Source of the DNA: Roseomonas acroporae
GTDB taxonomy: Bacteria; Pseudomonadota; Alphaproteobacteria; Acetobacterales; Acetobacteraceae
Assembly: GCF_023223525.1 (NCBI RefSeq)
Contig: NZ_JALPRX010000080.1
Location: 1-52,844 of the forward strand
Reading direction: 5' to 3'
Length of the DNA stretch: 52,844 nucleotides
Positions 43,473-51,496 of the stretch are shown one piece after another. Each line of letters begins with the position of its first letter. Position 1 is the first letter of the stretch. Under the pieces are notes generated by a model. That model had not been told where the DNA came from, ran no database searches, and saw nothing but the letters and a program-made list of their open reading frames with translations. A program made the position numbers and the translations under genes.

Positions 43473-44038
43473 TCGACACGCAGCCCGATCCGGCGTCCGG
43501 TGCGCGGTCCGCCGCCATCCCGCCGCGCGCGCCCGGGCCGGTGGCGCGGGCCATCCGGGTGGACCATGCCGGCGAGTACGGCGCCAAGCGCATCTACCAG
43601 GGCCAGATCGCCGTGCTGCGCGGCACGCGCTACGAGCCGATGCTGCGGCACATGCAGGACCAGGAGCAGGTGCATCTCGACACCTTCGCGCGGCTGATCG
43701 CGGAGCGGCGGGTGCGGCCGACCGCGCTGCTGCCGCTCTGGCACGTCGCGGGCTTCGCGCTCGGGGCTGGTACCGCCCTGCTCGGCCATCGCGGCGCCAT
43801 GGCCTGCACCGTGGCGGTGGAGGAGGCGATCGACGAGCACTACGCCCAGCAGGAGCGCGAGCTGCCGGAGTCGGAGGCGCCGCTCAAGGCGGACATCGCG
43901 CGATTCCGGGCCGAGGAGCTGGAGCACCGCGACATCGGCCTCGCCAACGAGGCGGAACTGGCGCCCGCCTACCGGCTGCTCTCGCGCGTCATCAAGACCG
44001 GTTGCAAGGTGGCGATCGCGGTCAGCGAGCGGGTCTGA
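43469..44038 (+). CDS. coq7: Coq7-type demethoxyubiquinone hydroxylase
   Basis: A 189-residue di-iron protein for the late C6 hydroxylation of ubiquinone synthesis. The ferritin-like ligand motifs are RVDHAGEYGAKRIYQGQ, MQDQEQVHLDTFARL, AVEEAIDEHYAQQ and FRAEELEHRDIGL. No UbiF-like flavoprotein is nearby. An N-terminal 30-residue proline/alanine-rich tail precedes the fold. A GGAGG site precedes ATG 43469, inside the dsbB end. A GC hairpin with a CCG loop (44,054-44,070) follows the stop. Confidence 0.95.
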   Translation: MIDTQPDPASGARSAAIPPRAPGPVARAIRVDHAGEYGAKRIYQGQIAVLRGTRYEPMLRHMQDQEQVHLDTFARLIAERRVRPTALLPLWHVAGFALGAGTALLGHRGAMACTVAVEEAIDEHYAQQERELPESEAPLKADIARFRAEELEHRDIGLANEAELAPAYRLLSRVIKTGCKVAIAVSERV

Positions 44039-44053
44039 CAGACCTTTCCGTCG

Positions 44054-44070
44054 CGGGGCGCCGCGCCCCG
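44054..44070. terminator. Hairpin after coq7
   Basis: CGGGGCG and CGCCCCG pair around CCG between the converging coq7 and FlaG-like genes. There is no T-run; it resembles the three-base-loop hairpins elsewhere in the window and may serve both directions. Confidence 0.45.
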
Positions 44071-44128
44071 GCGGCCGGGTACGCGCTCCCCGACGCCGGG
44101 GCGCGACACCGGCCGTCGCTTCCCCCTT

Positions 44129-44434
44129 TCACGGAGCCGTCCGGCCGTCGGGCGGGGCATCGTCCGGCGTCAGCCCCGGCAGGGCCGAGTGCCGGTAGGC
44201 CGCCAGTTCCTGCGAGGTGGGAATGCTGCCGGTGATCCTGCCGGCCCAGTCGCGGAACTCGATCACCACGAGGCCGAGCGCCCCGTCGATCCGCAGCGAC
44301 GGGTTGGGCCGCAGCGGGGCGGCGGCCGCGGCGTCGCCGGCGGCCGGACGGCTCGCCGCCGCGCCGTGCGGTTCCGGTGGCAGGGGGGGCGCGGCGCGTA
44401 TCGTGAGGTCGTCAGGCATGGGGGTCGGCACCAT
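44129..44434 (-). CDS. Small FlaG-like hypothetical protein
   Basis: A 101-residue protein (from ATG 44434; ATG 44419 or 44500 possible). After a proline/alanine-rich N-terminus comes a compact segment NPSLRIDGALGLVVIEFRDWAGRITGSIPTSQELAAYR. This has the shape of FlaG-like proteins (a predicted strand pair, then IPxxxEL), which affect flagellar filament length. No flagellar gene is present here, so the role is uncertain. It is divergent from the exported protein at 44,564 and convergent with coq7. Confidence 0.6.
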   Translation of the reverse strand: MVPTPMPDDLTIRAAPPLPPEPHGAAASRPAAGDAAAAAPLRPNPSLRIDGALGLVVIEFRDWAGRITGSIPTSQELAAYRHSALPGLTPDDAPPDGRTAP

Positions 44435-44563
44435 CCCGCTCGCATCGTGCCGTCCGCCATTCCTGCCGCGACCGGCTCCGGGGAGCGTCCAGAAAGCCAT
44501 GACGACGCTGAAGGAAGTCTTAAGATCGCCCATGTCCATCCATCGGCGGTCGGGGTTGGCGCG

Positions 44564-46024
44564 ATGAACGGCCCGCGACCGGTCGACTGCCCGCCCGGCC
44601 GCCCCCAGGCGGCCATCTCGCCCGGCCGCCACCCGGCGGCTCCCTCGCCCGGCCGCCCCCCGGCGGCCACGCGGCGCGGCCTGCTCGCGGCCCCGCTGCT
44701 GGCCCTGGCCGATCCCGCCCGGGCGGCGGAGCCCGGCGCCCCGGGGATCGCCGCCCCAGGGATCGCCGCCTCTGGGATCGCCGCCCCTGGGATCGCCGGC
44801 TCCCGCCCCGCGGCCGCCGGCCTCGACTGGCCCTCCTTCGACTGGCCCGGCTTCGCCGCCGGCTGGCTCGCCCCGATCCGTGCGGCGGCCGCGGCCCTGG
44901 ACGGACCGGGGCTGCTGCGCAGCTGGGTCACGGCGGGCGAGGGCGATTTCGACCGGGTGCAGCGCGAGGCCGCCTACACCTACGACAACGCCCTGGCCGG
45001 CCTCGCCCTGCTGGCCGCCGGCGAGGACGCCCTGGCGCTGCGGCTGGCCGAAGGGCTCCGGCTGGCGCAGACGCAGGACCGGTTCTGGCACGACGGGCGC
45101 CTGCGCAACGCCTACGCGGCGGGCCGGCAGCACGCGGCGGCCCCGGCCTCGGCCCGTCCGCCGGGCTGGTGGGACGCGGCCGCCGGCCGCTGGGCCGAGG
45201 ACCGCTACCAGGTCGGCAGCGCCGCCGGGCCGACGGCCTTCGCCGGTCTGCTCTGGCTGCGCTGCGCCGAGCGCGGCCTCGGCCGTCCGGCGGACTGGCG
45301 CGCCGCGGCGGACCGGGCCGCCGACTGGCTGGAGACTCTGCGCGTTCCGGACGCTTCGGGCGGCTTCCGGGGCGGCACGCTCGGCCACGAGCCGGCGCCG
45401 GAGCCGCTCCCGTGGCGCTCCACCGAGCAGAACCTCGATCTCGCCGCGCTGTTCGCCCGACTCGGTCGGCCGGGTCCGGCGGCGGAGGCGCGGCGCTTCG
45501 TCGCCGCGGCCTGGCGGCCGGCCGAGGGCCGCTTCCTCTCAGGCCTGCTGCCGGACGGCACGCCGAATCCGCACTCGGCGCTCGACGCCAACCTCTGGCC
45601 GCTGCTCGCCTTTCCCGGGGAGGCCGCCTGGCGGCCGGCGCTGGCCTGGGTGCTGTCGCGGCACGGCGTGCCGGCAGGGGCACCCGCCACGGCGCTGGAC
45701 GGGCTCGACTTCGACGACGACCGCGACGGCGCCTGGTGGGAGGGCACCGCCCAGGCCGTGCTGGTGCTGCGCCGGGCCCGCTGGATGCCGGCGGCCGGGG
45801 CGGTCGCCGCGCGCCTCGCCGCCGCGATCCTGCGTCAGCGCGACCCCCGGGGCTGGCTGCTGGCCGCCAGCCTGCCCTGGCTGACGACCGGCCTCGGCAC
45901 CGGGCTGGTCCCGGGCGTGGCCGATTTCCGCTATCCGCGGCGCGGGCATCTCGGCGCCACCGCCTGGGCGGCGCTGGCCGGCCTCGACGCCGATCCGTTC
46001 ACCGCGAACCGCTCCAGCCTCTGA
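44564..46024 (+). CDS. Tat-exported six-hairpin glycosidase-like protein of unknown substrate
   Basis: A 486-residue protein. The N-terminus is a threefold nine-residue repeat (PGRPQAAIS type, from 27-bp units), then a twin-arginine signal (ATRRGLLAAPLLALADPARAA), then four GIAAP-type repeats. The remainder is a helical array rich in YTYDNALAGLALLAAGEDALALRLAEGL, WRSTEQNLDLAALFARLG and DGAWWEGTAQAVLVLRRA, the pattern of (alpha/alpha)6 six-hairpin proteins such as polysaccharide hydrolases and epimerases. Asp/Glu pairs in TYDNA and STEQN could be catalytic. The specific family was not recognised. It is monocistronic and convergent with the EAL-GGDEF gene. Confidence 0.75.
   Translation: MNGPRPVDCPPGRPQAAISPGRHPAAPSPGRPPAATRRGLLAAPLLALADPARAAEPGAPGIAAPGIAASGIAAPGIAGSRPAAAGLDWPSFDWPGFAAGWLAPIRAAAAALDGPGLLRSWVTAGEGDFDRVQREAAYTYDNALAGLALLAAGEDALALRLAEGLRLAQTQDRFWHDGRLRNAYAAGRQHAAAPASARPPGWWDAAAGRWAEDRYQVGSAAGPTAFAGLLWLRCAERGLGRPADWRAAADRAADWLETLRVPDASGGFRGGTLGHEPAPEPLPWRSTEQNLDLAALFARLGRPGPAAEARRFVAAAWRPAEGRFLSGLLPDGTPNPHSALDANLWPLLAFPGEAAWRPALAWVLSRHGVPAGAPATALDGLDFDDDRDGAWWEGTAQAVLVLRRARWMPAAGAVAARLAAAILRQRDPRGWLLAASLPWLTTGLGTGLVPGVADFRYPRRGHLGATAWAALAGLDADPFTANRSSL
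44594..44674 (+). repeat. 27-bp tandem repeat (three units)
   Basis: Units begin at 44594, 44621 and 44648, each opening CCCGGCCGCC. They encode PGRPQAAIS, PGRHPAAPS and PGRPPAATR at the extreme N-terminus of the exported protein, ahead of its twin-arginine motif. Confidence 0.93.
44744..44803 (+). repeat. 15-bp tandem repeat (four units)
   Basis: Units begin at 44744, 44759, 44774 and 44789, each GGGATCGCC plus six variable bases. They encode GIAAP, GIAAS, GIAAP and GIAGS just after the predicted signal cleavage site, forming a flexible linker. Confidence 0.95.
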
Positions 46025-46090
46025 TCCGGCGCATTTCCCGAGCCGCCGGGCGGGTACGCCCAGCCTGAAGAGGCGCCGGGCGGACCGGCC

Positions 46091-49000
46091 TCAGCCTATC
46101 TCCACCCGGTTGCGACCGTTGCGCTTGGCCTGGTACAGCGCCGCGTCGGCGAGCCGGATCAGTGTCATCTCGTTGTCGTGCGCCGCGGCGGCGGGGTGCA
46201 GCACCGCCACGCCGATGCTCACCGTGACCGGGCCGTCGGAGCTGAATTCGCGGCCGCGATCGGCCTCCACGCGCGCCCGGATCGCCTCGGCGGTGGCGGC
46301 CGCGCCGGCGATGTCGGTCTCCGGCAGGATCGCGGCGAATTCCTCGCCGCCGTAGCGGGCGCCGAGATCGCCCGGCCGGCGGATCGAGGCGTCGATCCAG
46401 CGCGCCACCGCCCGCAGGCAATTGTCGCCGGTCTGGTGCCCGTAGCGGTCGTTCACGGCCTTGAAGTGGTCCACGTCGATCAGCAGCAGCGCGATCGCGC
46501 TGCCCTCGCGCCGGGCGCGCCGCCACTCCCGGCTCAGCTCCGCCTCGAACTGGCGCCGGTTGGCGAGTCCGGTCAGCCCGTCCGTGGCGGCGAGGGTGGC
46601 AAGCTCCGCGTAGGCCGCCTTCAGCGCCAGCTCCGCGGCGATGCGCTGCGAGATGTCGCGGATGTTGCAGACGAACTGCACCGCGTCGGCATTGGCGCGG
46701 TTGCCGACGAGGCGGGTGTGCGCCTCCATCCAGACCAGCCGCCCGTCGCGGTGCAGGAACTGGCAGACCGACACGCCGTGGCCCGTGGCGTTCTGCATGC
46801 GCGCCAGCACGTCCGCCGCGAACTGGCCGTGATGCTCCTCGGGCAGCAGCGACAGGAAGGACGTGCCGTGCAGCCTGGCCGGGTCCCAGCCCAGCACGCG
46901 CCGGATCGCCGGCGAGGCGAAGCGGATGGTCCGGTCGAAGCCGACCGAGACGATGATGTCGCTCGAATTCTCGGCCAGCAGCCGGTAGCGCTCCTCGCCG
47001 TCGCGCGCCTTCTGCTCGGCGGCGAGCAGGTCGCGCTGCTGGCGCTTGAGCACGGTGATGTCGGCGTGGCTGATGTAGCCGATCCCGTCCGGCGTGCGCT
47101 GCTCGATCACGCGCCGCCAGCGGTCGCCCGGCAGCTCCACCTCGAAGGGCGCGCCGGCGAAGCGGACGTTGTCGAGGAAGTGCGCGAGGAAGGGCAGGTC
47201 GGCATCCCGCCCCGCCGCGGCACCCGGCGCGGACCAGGCCGCGCGCACCACGTCGTCGAAGGTCGCGCCGATGATTCGCTCGCGCGCGGGCACGTCGTAG
47301 AGCGAGAGGAACTCGTCGTTGACGAAGACGATCCGCTTGCGCTGGTCGAGCACCATCACGCCGTCCGCCATCTTGGCGAACAGGTCGTCGCCGGTGATGC
47401 CGCGCGCCGCCGTGTCCTCGCCCGGGGTCCGGTACGGCGCGGGGAGCGTCTTCCAGACGCGCAGCCGGCTGCCGTCGGGCAGCGGCAGCGAGGCGGCGTG
47501 CAGCCGCCGGCCGCGGTGCTCGAACACGAAGGGGCGCAGCTGCGCGCGGTGGCGCGCGACGCCGTCGGCGACGTAGCGCTCCAGGTGCTCGCGCTCCTGG
47601 CCCTGCAGGCGGGCGGCGTAGAAGCGGCGCAGGTTGTCCGCGTAGGGCTCGCCCTCCCGGACATGGTTGCGGTGCTCGGGGAAGAGCTCCAGGAAGGTGC
47701 GGTTCCACAGCACCGTGCGGTCGTCCGGGTCGAACAGGCAGTAGCCGAGGTCGAGCCCGTCCAGCAGCCGCGCCATCACGTCGTGCCAGCGCCGCATGGC
47801 GGCATCGGGCGCGGGTGACGGCCCGGCCCGGCCGTCCGCCGCCGGGACGGACGGCGCCCCGGGCGGGGATGGCGCCTGCGCCGGCGGCATCCCCCTGGAC
47901 ATCCGGGCGGCCGCGCCGCCGGCTTTCCCGCAGGGCGTCGCACCGGCCACGCCGGCCGGCAGGGGCTCGGCGAAGGCGTGCCAGCGCAGGAGCGTGCCGT
48001 CGGGGCCGGGCAGCGGCGTCAGCTCCACCCGCACCGTCCGCCAGCCCGCCTCGGCGCAGCGCAGCCGCCACTGGCCGTGCAGCGGCACCCGCTCGCGGTT
48101 CGCCGCCGTCCAGCTCCGCCAGGCGCGCTGGCGGTCGGCCGGGTGCACGAGGTTGCTCCAGAGGGTGCCGTGCAGCTCCTCGGCGCCGATCCCGGCGAAG
48201 GCGAGCAGGCGTGGCCCGGCCCGCAGGACCGTGCCGTCCGGCTCGACGATCCAGCCGAGCCGCGCATCCGGCTCGACCAGCCGGCGCAGCAGCTCCGCGC
48301 CCTCGGCGAGGGCGGCCTCGGCGCGGCGGTGCGCGGTGATGTCGGTCATCGCGATGGAGACGCCGAGCGGCTCGCCGGCCTCGTCGCGCGCCAGGCGGTA
48401 GGTGGCGCGGAACCAGCACTCGCGCGCCTCGACGTGGAACTCCCGATCCGGCGGCGTCCCGGCCGCGTCGCCGGCGGCGAGCAGGTCGCGCAGGCCCGCG
48501 GCCGGGATGCAGGCCGGCACCGCCTCGATCTGGCGGCCGATCATGGAGTCGGGCGGCAGGCCGCATTGCCGCGCGAACTGGTCGTTGACGCTGACGAAGC
48601 GGCCCTCGCGGTCGATGAAGCAGAGGCCGAGCGGCACGCCGGCATAGATCGCCTCCAGCTGCGCCGCGCGCTGGTTGGTGGACAGGTCGAGCGGCCGGGT
48701 CGGGGGCACCCGCTCGCCGGCCGCGGCGAGCAGGGCACGGGCCAGCTCCCCCGGCATGCCGGAGCCGAACAGCCAGCCCTGGCCGAGATCGCAGCCGAGG
48801 TGCAGCAGCATCGCCGCCTGGGCCTCGGTCTCCACCCCCTCGGCCACGACCGGCAGGCCCAGGCTCTGGCCGAGCCCGATCACGGCGGCCACGATCTTGC
48901 GGCTGTCGCGCTGCTCCCCCATGGACCGCACGAAGCTGCGGTCGATCTTGATCTTGTCGAAGGAGAGGGCCTGGAGACGGCTGAGGCTGGCGTAGCCGGT

Positions 49001-49564
49001 GCCGAAATCGTCCAGCACCAGGCCGCATCCCAGCGCCTTGAGCCGCTCCGCCGTGGCCTGCGCCGTGCGCAGGTCGCCGAGCAGGGCATGCTCGGTGACC
49101 TCGATCTCCACGCGCGCCAGGGGGAAGCCCGTCGGGTGGACCGCCTCGTGCACCAGCGCCGGCAGGTCGGGGTCGAGGAGCTGCAGCGGCGAGACGTTGA
49201 AGGCCAGGCGGAACTGCCCGCTCCAGCCCGCGGCGTCGGCGCAGGCGCGCCGCATGATCCGCGCCGTCAGCCGCCCCATCATCCCGTGCGCCTCGGCCAG
49301 CGGGATGAACGCGTCCGGAGCCACCTGGCCCATCGCGTCGTCGTGCCAGCGCGCCAGCACCTCGAAGCCGGAGACGGTGCGGCTGTGCAGGTGCATCAGC
49401 GGCTGGAAGACCGGGGTCAGCGCGTCCTGGGCGATGGCCCGCCGCAGGCGTTCCGGGAGCTGGTCGATTTCGGCGGCAAGGGCACGCTGTTCCGCATGAT
49501 CGTCCTGGCCTGGCATCGGGATGGTCCGGAAGGCTGATCCGAAGAAGGGGGAGACACGATTCAT
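46091..49564 (-). CDS. Multidomain EAL-PAS-GGDEF cyclic-di-GMP protein
   Basis: A 1,157-residue cytoplasmic protein (no membrane segments) with the phosphodiesterase domain first and the diguanylate cyclase last, the reverse of the common order. EAL domain about 38-275: the motif reads EVL (68-70) but Asn123, Glu158, Asp185-Asp186, Lys204 and Glu242 are in place, so activity is plausible. Then come four to five PAS-like sensor segments (about 300-985), with a proline/alanine linker near 545-610. GGDEF about 990-1157 has an intact GGEEF at 1072-1076 and an RPGD inhibitory site at 1063. ATG 49564 is preferred; ATG 49516 is an alternative. It is divergent from the CoA-transferase operon. Confidence 0.92.
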   Translation of the reverse strand: MNRVSPFFGSAFRTIPMPGQDDHAEQRALAAEIDQLPERLRRAIAQDALTPVFQPLMHLHSRTVSGFEVLARWHDDAMGQVAPDAFIPLAEAHGMMGRLTARIMRRACADAAGWSGQFRLAFNVSPLQLLDPDLPALVHEAVHPTGFPLARVEIEVTEHALLGDLRTAQATAERLKALGCGLVLDDFGTGYASLSRLQALSFDKIKIDRSFVRSMGEQRDSRKIVAAVIGLGQSLGLPVVAEGVETEAQAAMLLHLGCDLGQGWLFGSGMPGELARALLAAAGERVPPTRPLDLSTNQRAAQLEAIYAGVPLGLCFIDREGRFVSVNDQFARQCGLPPDSMIGRQIEAVPACIPAAGLRDLLAAGDAAGTPPDREFHVEARECWFRATYRLARDEAGEPLGVSIAMTDITAHRRAEAALAEGAELLRRLVEPDARLGWIVEPDGTVLRAGPRLLAFAGIGAEELHGTLWSNLVHPADRQRAWRSWTAANRERVPLHGQWRLRCAEAGWRTVRVELTPLPGPDGTLLRWHAFAEPLPAGVAGATPCGKAGGAAARMSRGMPPAQAPSPPGAPSVPAADGRAGPSPAPDAAMRRWHDVMARLLDGLDLGYCLFDPDDRTVLWNRTFLELFPEHRNHVREGEPYADNLRRFYAARLQGQEREHLERYVADGVARHRAQLRPFVFEHRGRRLHAASLPLPDGSRLRVWKTLPAPYRTPGEDTAARGITGDDLFAKMADGVMVLDQRKRIVFVNDEFLSLYDVPARERIIGATFDDVVRAAWSAPGAAAGRDADLPFLAHFLDNVRFAGAPFEVELPGDRWRRVIEQRTPDGIGYISHADITVLKRQQRDLLAAEQKARDGEERYRLLAENSSDIIVSVGFDRTIRFASPAIRRVLGWDPARLHGTSFLSLLPEEHHGQFAADVLARMQNATGHGVSVCQFLHRDGRLVWMEAHTRLVGNRANADAVQFVCNIRDISQRIAAELALKAAYAELATLAATDGLTGLANRRQFEAELSREWRRARREGSAIALLLIDVDHFKAVNDRYGHQTGDNCLRAVARWIDASIRRPGDLGARYGGEEFAAILPETDIAGAAATAEAIRARVEADRGREFSSDGPVTVSIGVAVLHPAAAAHDNEMTLIRLADAALYQAKRNGRNRVEIG

Positions 49565-49832
49565 AGCACGAATGCAACCTTGAGTTGCCTCTCGCGCGAA
49601 AATCTCCTGCCGTATCGTGCAACGCGCGCAGGGGCTGGTATCCCTTGCACGGCACATGGCACGCCCGGCGCGCGGGGCGCGGTGGGGACGACTCCGGAAC
49701 GTCCGGCGGCCCGACGGGTCCCGTCCGCTTCCCCCTCTTCGCGCCCCGGCCCCGCGGGCGTAGCCTGGGGCATGCCTGCCCGCGGCGTTGCGGTGGAGCC
49801 GCCGGGGCGGGAGGGAGGAGAAGAGTCGAGCC
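49565..49832. promoter_or_regulatory. Divergent control region between the EAL-GGDEF and CoA-transferase genes
   Basis: A 268-bp gap with an AT-richer first 60 bases. GCAAC-CTTGA-GTTGC (49,574-49,588) is a small dyad ten bases from the EAL start, and GCACGA (49,567) is complementary to TCGTGC (49,615). On the minus strand TTGCAC near 49,614 could be a -35 element. On the plus strand GGGAGGAGAAG precedes the transferase start. Confidence 0.4.
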
Positions 49833-50684
49833 ATGCAAGTCCCGACCCCGGACGACCTCGCCAGGCTGGTGCCGGACGGCGCCCTGCTGGCACTGCCGCC
49901 CGACAACTCGCTGCCCTCGCTGGCGCTGGTGCGGGCCCTGGTGCGGCGCGGCGCGCGCGGCCTGCGGCTGCTCGGCGTGCCGGTCTCGGGCCTGGCCAGC
50001 GACATCCTGATCGGCGCGGGCTGCGTGGCGGAGATCCAGACCAGCGCCGTCTCGCTCGGCGAGGCCGGCTTCGCGCCGCGCTTCACCGCCGCGCTGAAGG
50101 CCGGGACGATCCGGGTGCGGGACGCCACCTGCCCGGCGATCCACACCATGCTCCAGGCGGCCGAGAAAGGCGTGCCCTTCATGCCGCTGCGCGGCATCAT
50201 CGGCAGCGACATCCTGGCCAACCGGCCGGACTGGCTGGTGATCGACAACCCCTTCGCCGCGGCGGATGCCGGCGGGGGAGGGGGCGGCGGGGACCCGATC
50301 GTGCTCCTGCCCGCCCTGCAGCCGGACGTCGCCGCCTTCCACGCGGCGATGGCCGACGAGGCCGGCAACGTCTGGGTCGGCCGGCGCCGCGAGCTGGCCA
50401 CCATCGCCCATGCCTCGCGCCGCGTGCTGGTCACGGTGGAGCGGGTGGTGCCGGGGAACATGCTGGAGGACGAGCGCCTCGCCGCCGGCACGATCTCGGC
50501 CACCTATGTCGAGGCCGTCGCGCTGGCCGAGCGGGGCGCCGCGCCGATCGCGCTGCTGGACGAGTACGGTGCCGACCCGGCCGCCGTCGCCGAGTACGCC
50601 CGCATGGCCCGCACCGAGGAGGGCTTCCGCGCCTGGTGCGAACGCCACGTCTACGGCGACGCGCTGAAGGTCGCGGCGGAATGA
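49833..50684 (+). CDS. Class I CoA-transferase, alpha subunit
   Basis: A 283-residue subunit of the glutaconate/3-oxoacid CoA-transferase superfamily. Features are RGLRLLGVPVSGLASDILIGAGCVAEIQTSAVSLGEAGFAPRF, MLQAAEKGVPFMPLRGIIGSDI and DPIVLLPALQPDVAAFHAAMADEAGNVWVG. A run of seven glycines near residue 150 (GGGGGAGGGGGCGGCGGGG at the DNA level) replaces a short loop. A strong ribosome binding site fixes ATG 49833. It overlaps the beta subunit by four bases. Confidence 0.9.
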   Translation: MQVPTPDDLARLVPDGALLALPPDNSLPSLALVRALVRRGARGLRLLGVPVSGLASDILIGAGCVAEIQTSAVSLGEAGFAPRFTAALKAGTIRVRDATCPAIHTMLQAAEKGVPFMPLRGIIGSDILANRPDWLVIDNPFAAADAGGGGGGGDPIVLLPALQPDVAAFHAAMADEAGNVWVGRRRELATIAHASRRVLVTVERVVPGNMLEDERLAAGTISATYVEAVALAERGAAPIALLDEYGADPAAVAEYARMARTEEGFRAWCERHVYGDALKVAAE

Positions 50685-51496
50685 GCGGCGTGCCGTCCGG
50701 CGCCGCCGCGCCCGCCCGGCCCGAGGCCGCCACGCGGCCGGTGCAGCCGGAGGAGCGGCTGGCCGCCGCGCTGGCGCGGCTGATCCTGGACCCGGCGGCG
50801 CCGCCGGCGCGGCACATCGCGGTCGGCGCCGCCTCGCCGATCCCGGCCGCCGCCTGCTGGCTGGTGAAGCTCTCCGGCAATCCGGTGCGCCTCTCGCTGC
50901 TGCACAAGCGCAGCGGCAACCCGTTCACCGAAGGCTCGCGCGAGCTGTTCGACCTGACCGGGCAGGGGCGGATCGACCTGTTCTTCCTGGGCGGCGGGCA
51001 GATCGACGGGCAGGCCAACCTGAACCTGGTCGGCACCGGCGAGTGGCCGGGCACGGCGGTGCGCTTCCCCGGCAGCTTCGGCTCGGCCTTCATGTACATG
51101 ATGACGCCGCGCACCATCCTGTTCCGCGAGGAGCACTCGCCGCGCGTGCTGGTGGAGCGGGTGGACAACGTCTCGGCGCCCGGCGTCTCGCCGCCCGGCG
51201 TGTTCCGGCGCGGCACGGCACAGGCGCTGGTGACGGGGCGCTGCGTGTTCCGCTTCGACGCGGCCCGCGCCCGCTTCGTGCTGGAGAGCCTGCACCCGGG
51301 CGAGACGGTGGCGGGCGTGCGCGAGGCCACCGGCTTCGGGTTCGACGCCCCCGACGCGGTGCCGGCGACGCCGGACCCGACGCCGGCGGAGCTCGCGCTG
51401 CTGCGCGGGCCGGTGCGCGACGAGATGCTGGAGACCTATCCCGAATTCTGCGCCCGCGTGTTCGGGCCGGTGACGACAGAAGGAGTGGCGGCATGA
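50681..51496 (+). CDS. Class I CoA-transferase, beta subunit
   Basis: A 271-residue partner of the preceding gene. Typical stretches are HIAVGAASPIPAAACWLVKLSG, LFDLTGQGRIDLFFLGGGQIDGQANLNLVGTG and FPGSFGSAFMYMMTPRTILFREEHSPRVLVERVDNVSAPG, as in the acyl-CoA transferase beta subunits annotated near CaiB proteins. A proline/alanine-rich tail of about 25 residues comes first. It is coupled on both sides by ATGA overlaps, so the two subunits and the class III enzyme form one translation unit. Confidence 0.9.
   Translation: MSGVPSGAAAPARPEAATRPVQPEERLAAALARLILDPAAPPARHIAVGAASPIPAAACWLVKLSGNPVRLSLLHKRSGNPFTEGSRELFDLTGQGRIDLFFLGGGQIDGQANLNLVGTGEWPGTAVRFPGSFGSAFMYMMTPRTILFREEHSPRVLVERVDNVSAPGVSPPGVFRRGTAQALVTGRCVFRFDAARARFVLESLHPGETVAGVREATGFGFDAPDAVPATPDPTPAELALLRGPVRDEMLETYPEFCARVFGPVTTEGVAA

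Noticed and set aside
46178-49537. Long plus-strand frames across the EAL-GGDEF gene
   Set aside because: They are arginine/histidine/glutamine-rich antisense shadows with no domains; the minus-strand frame has complete EAL and GGDEF motifs.
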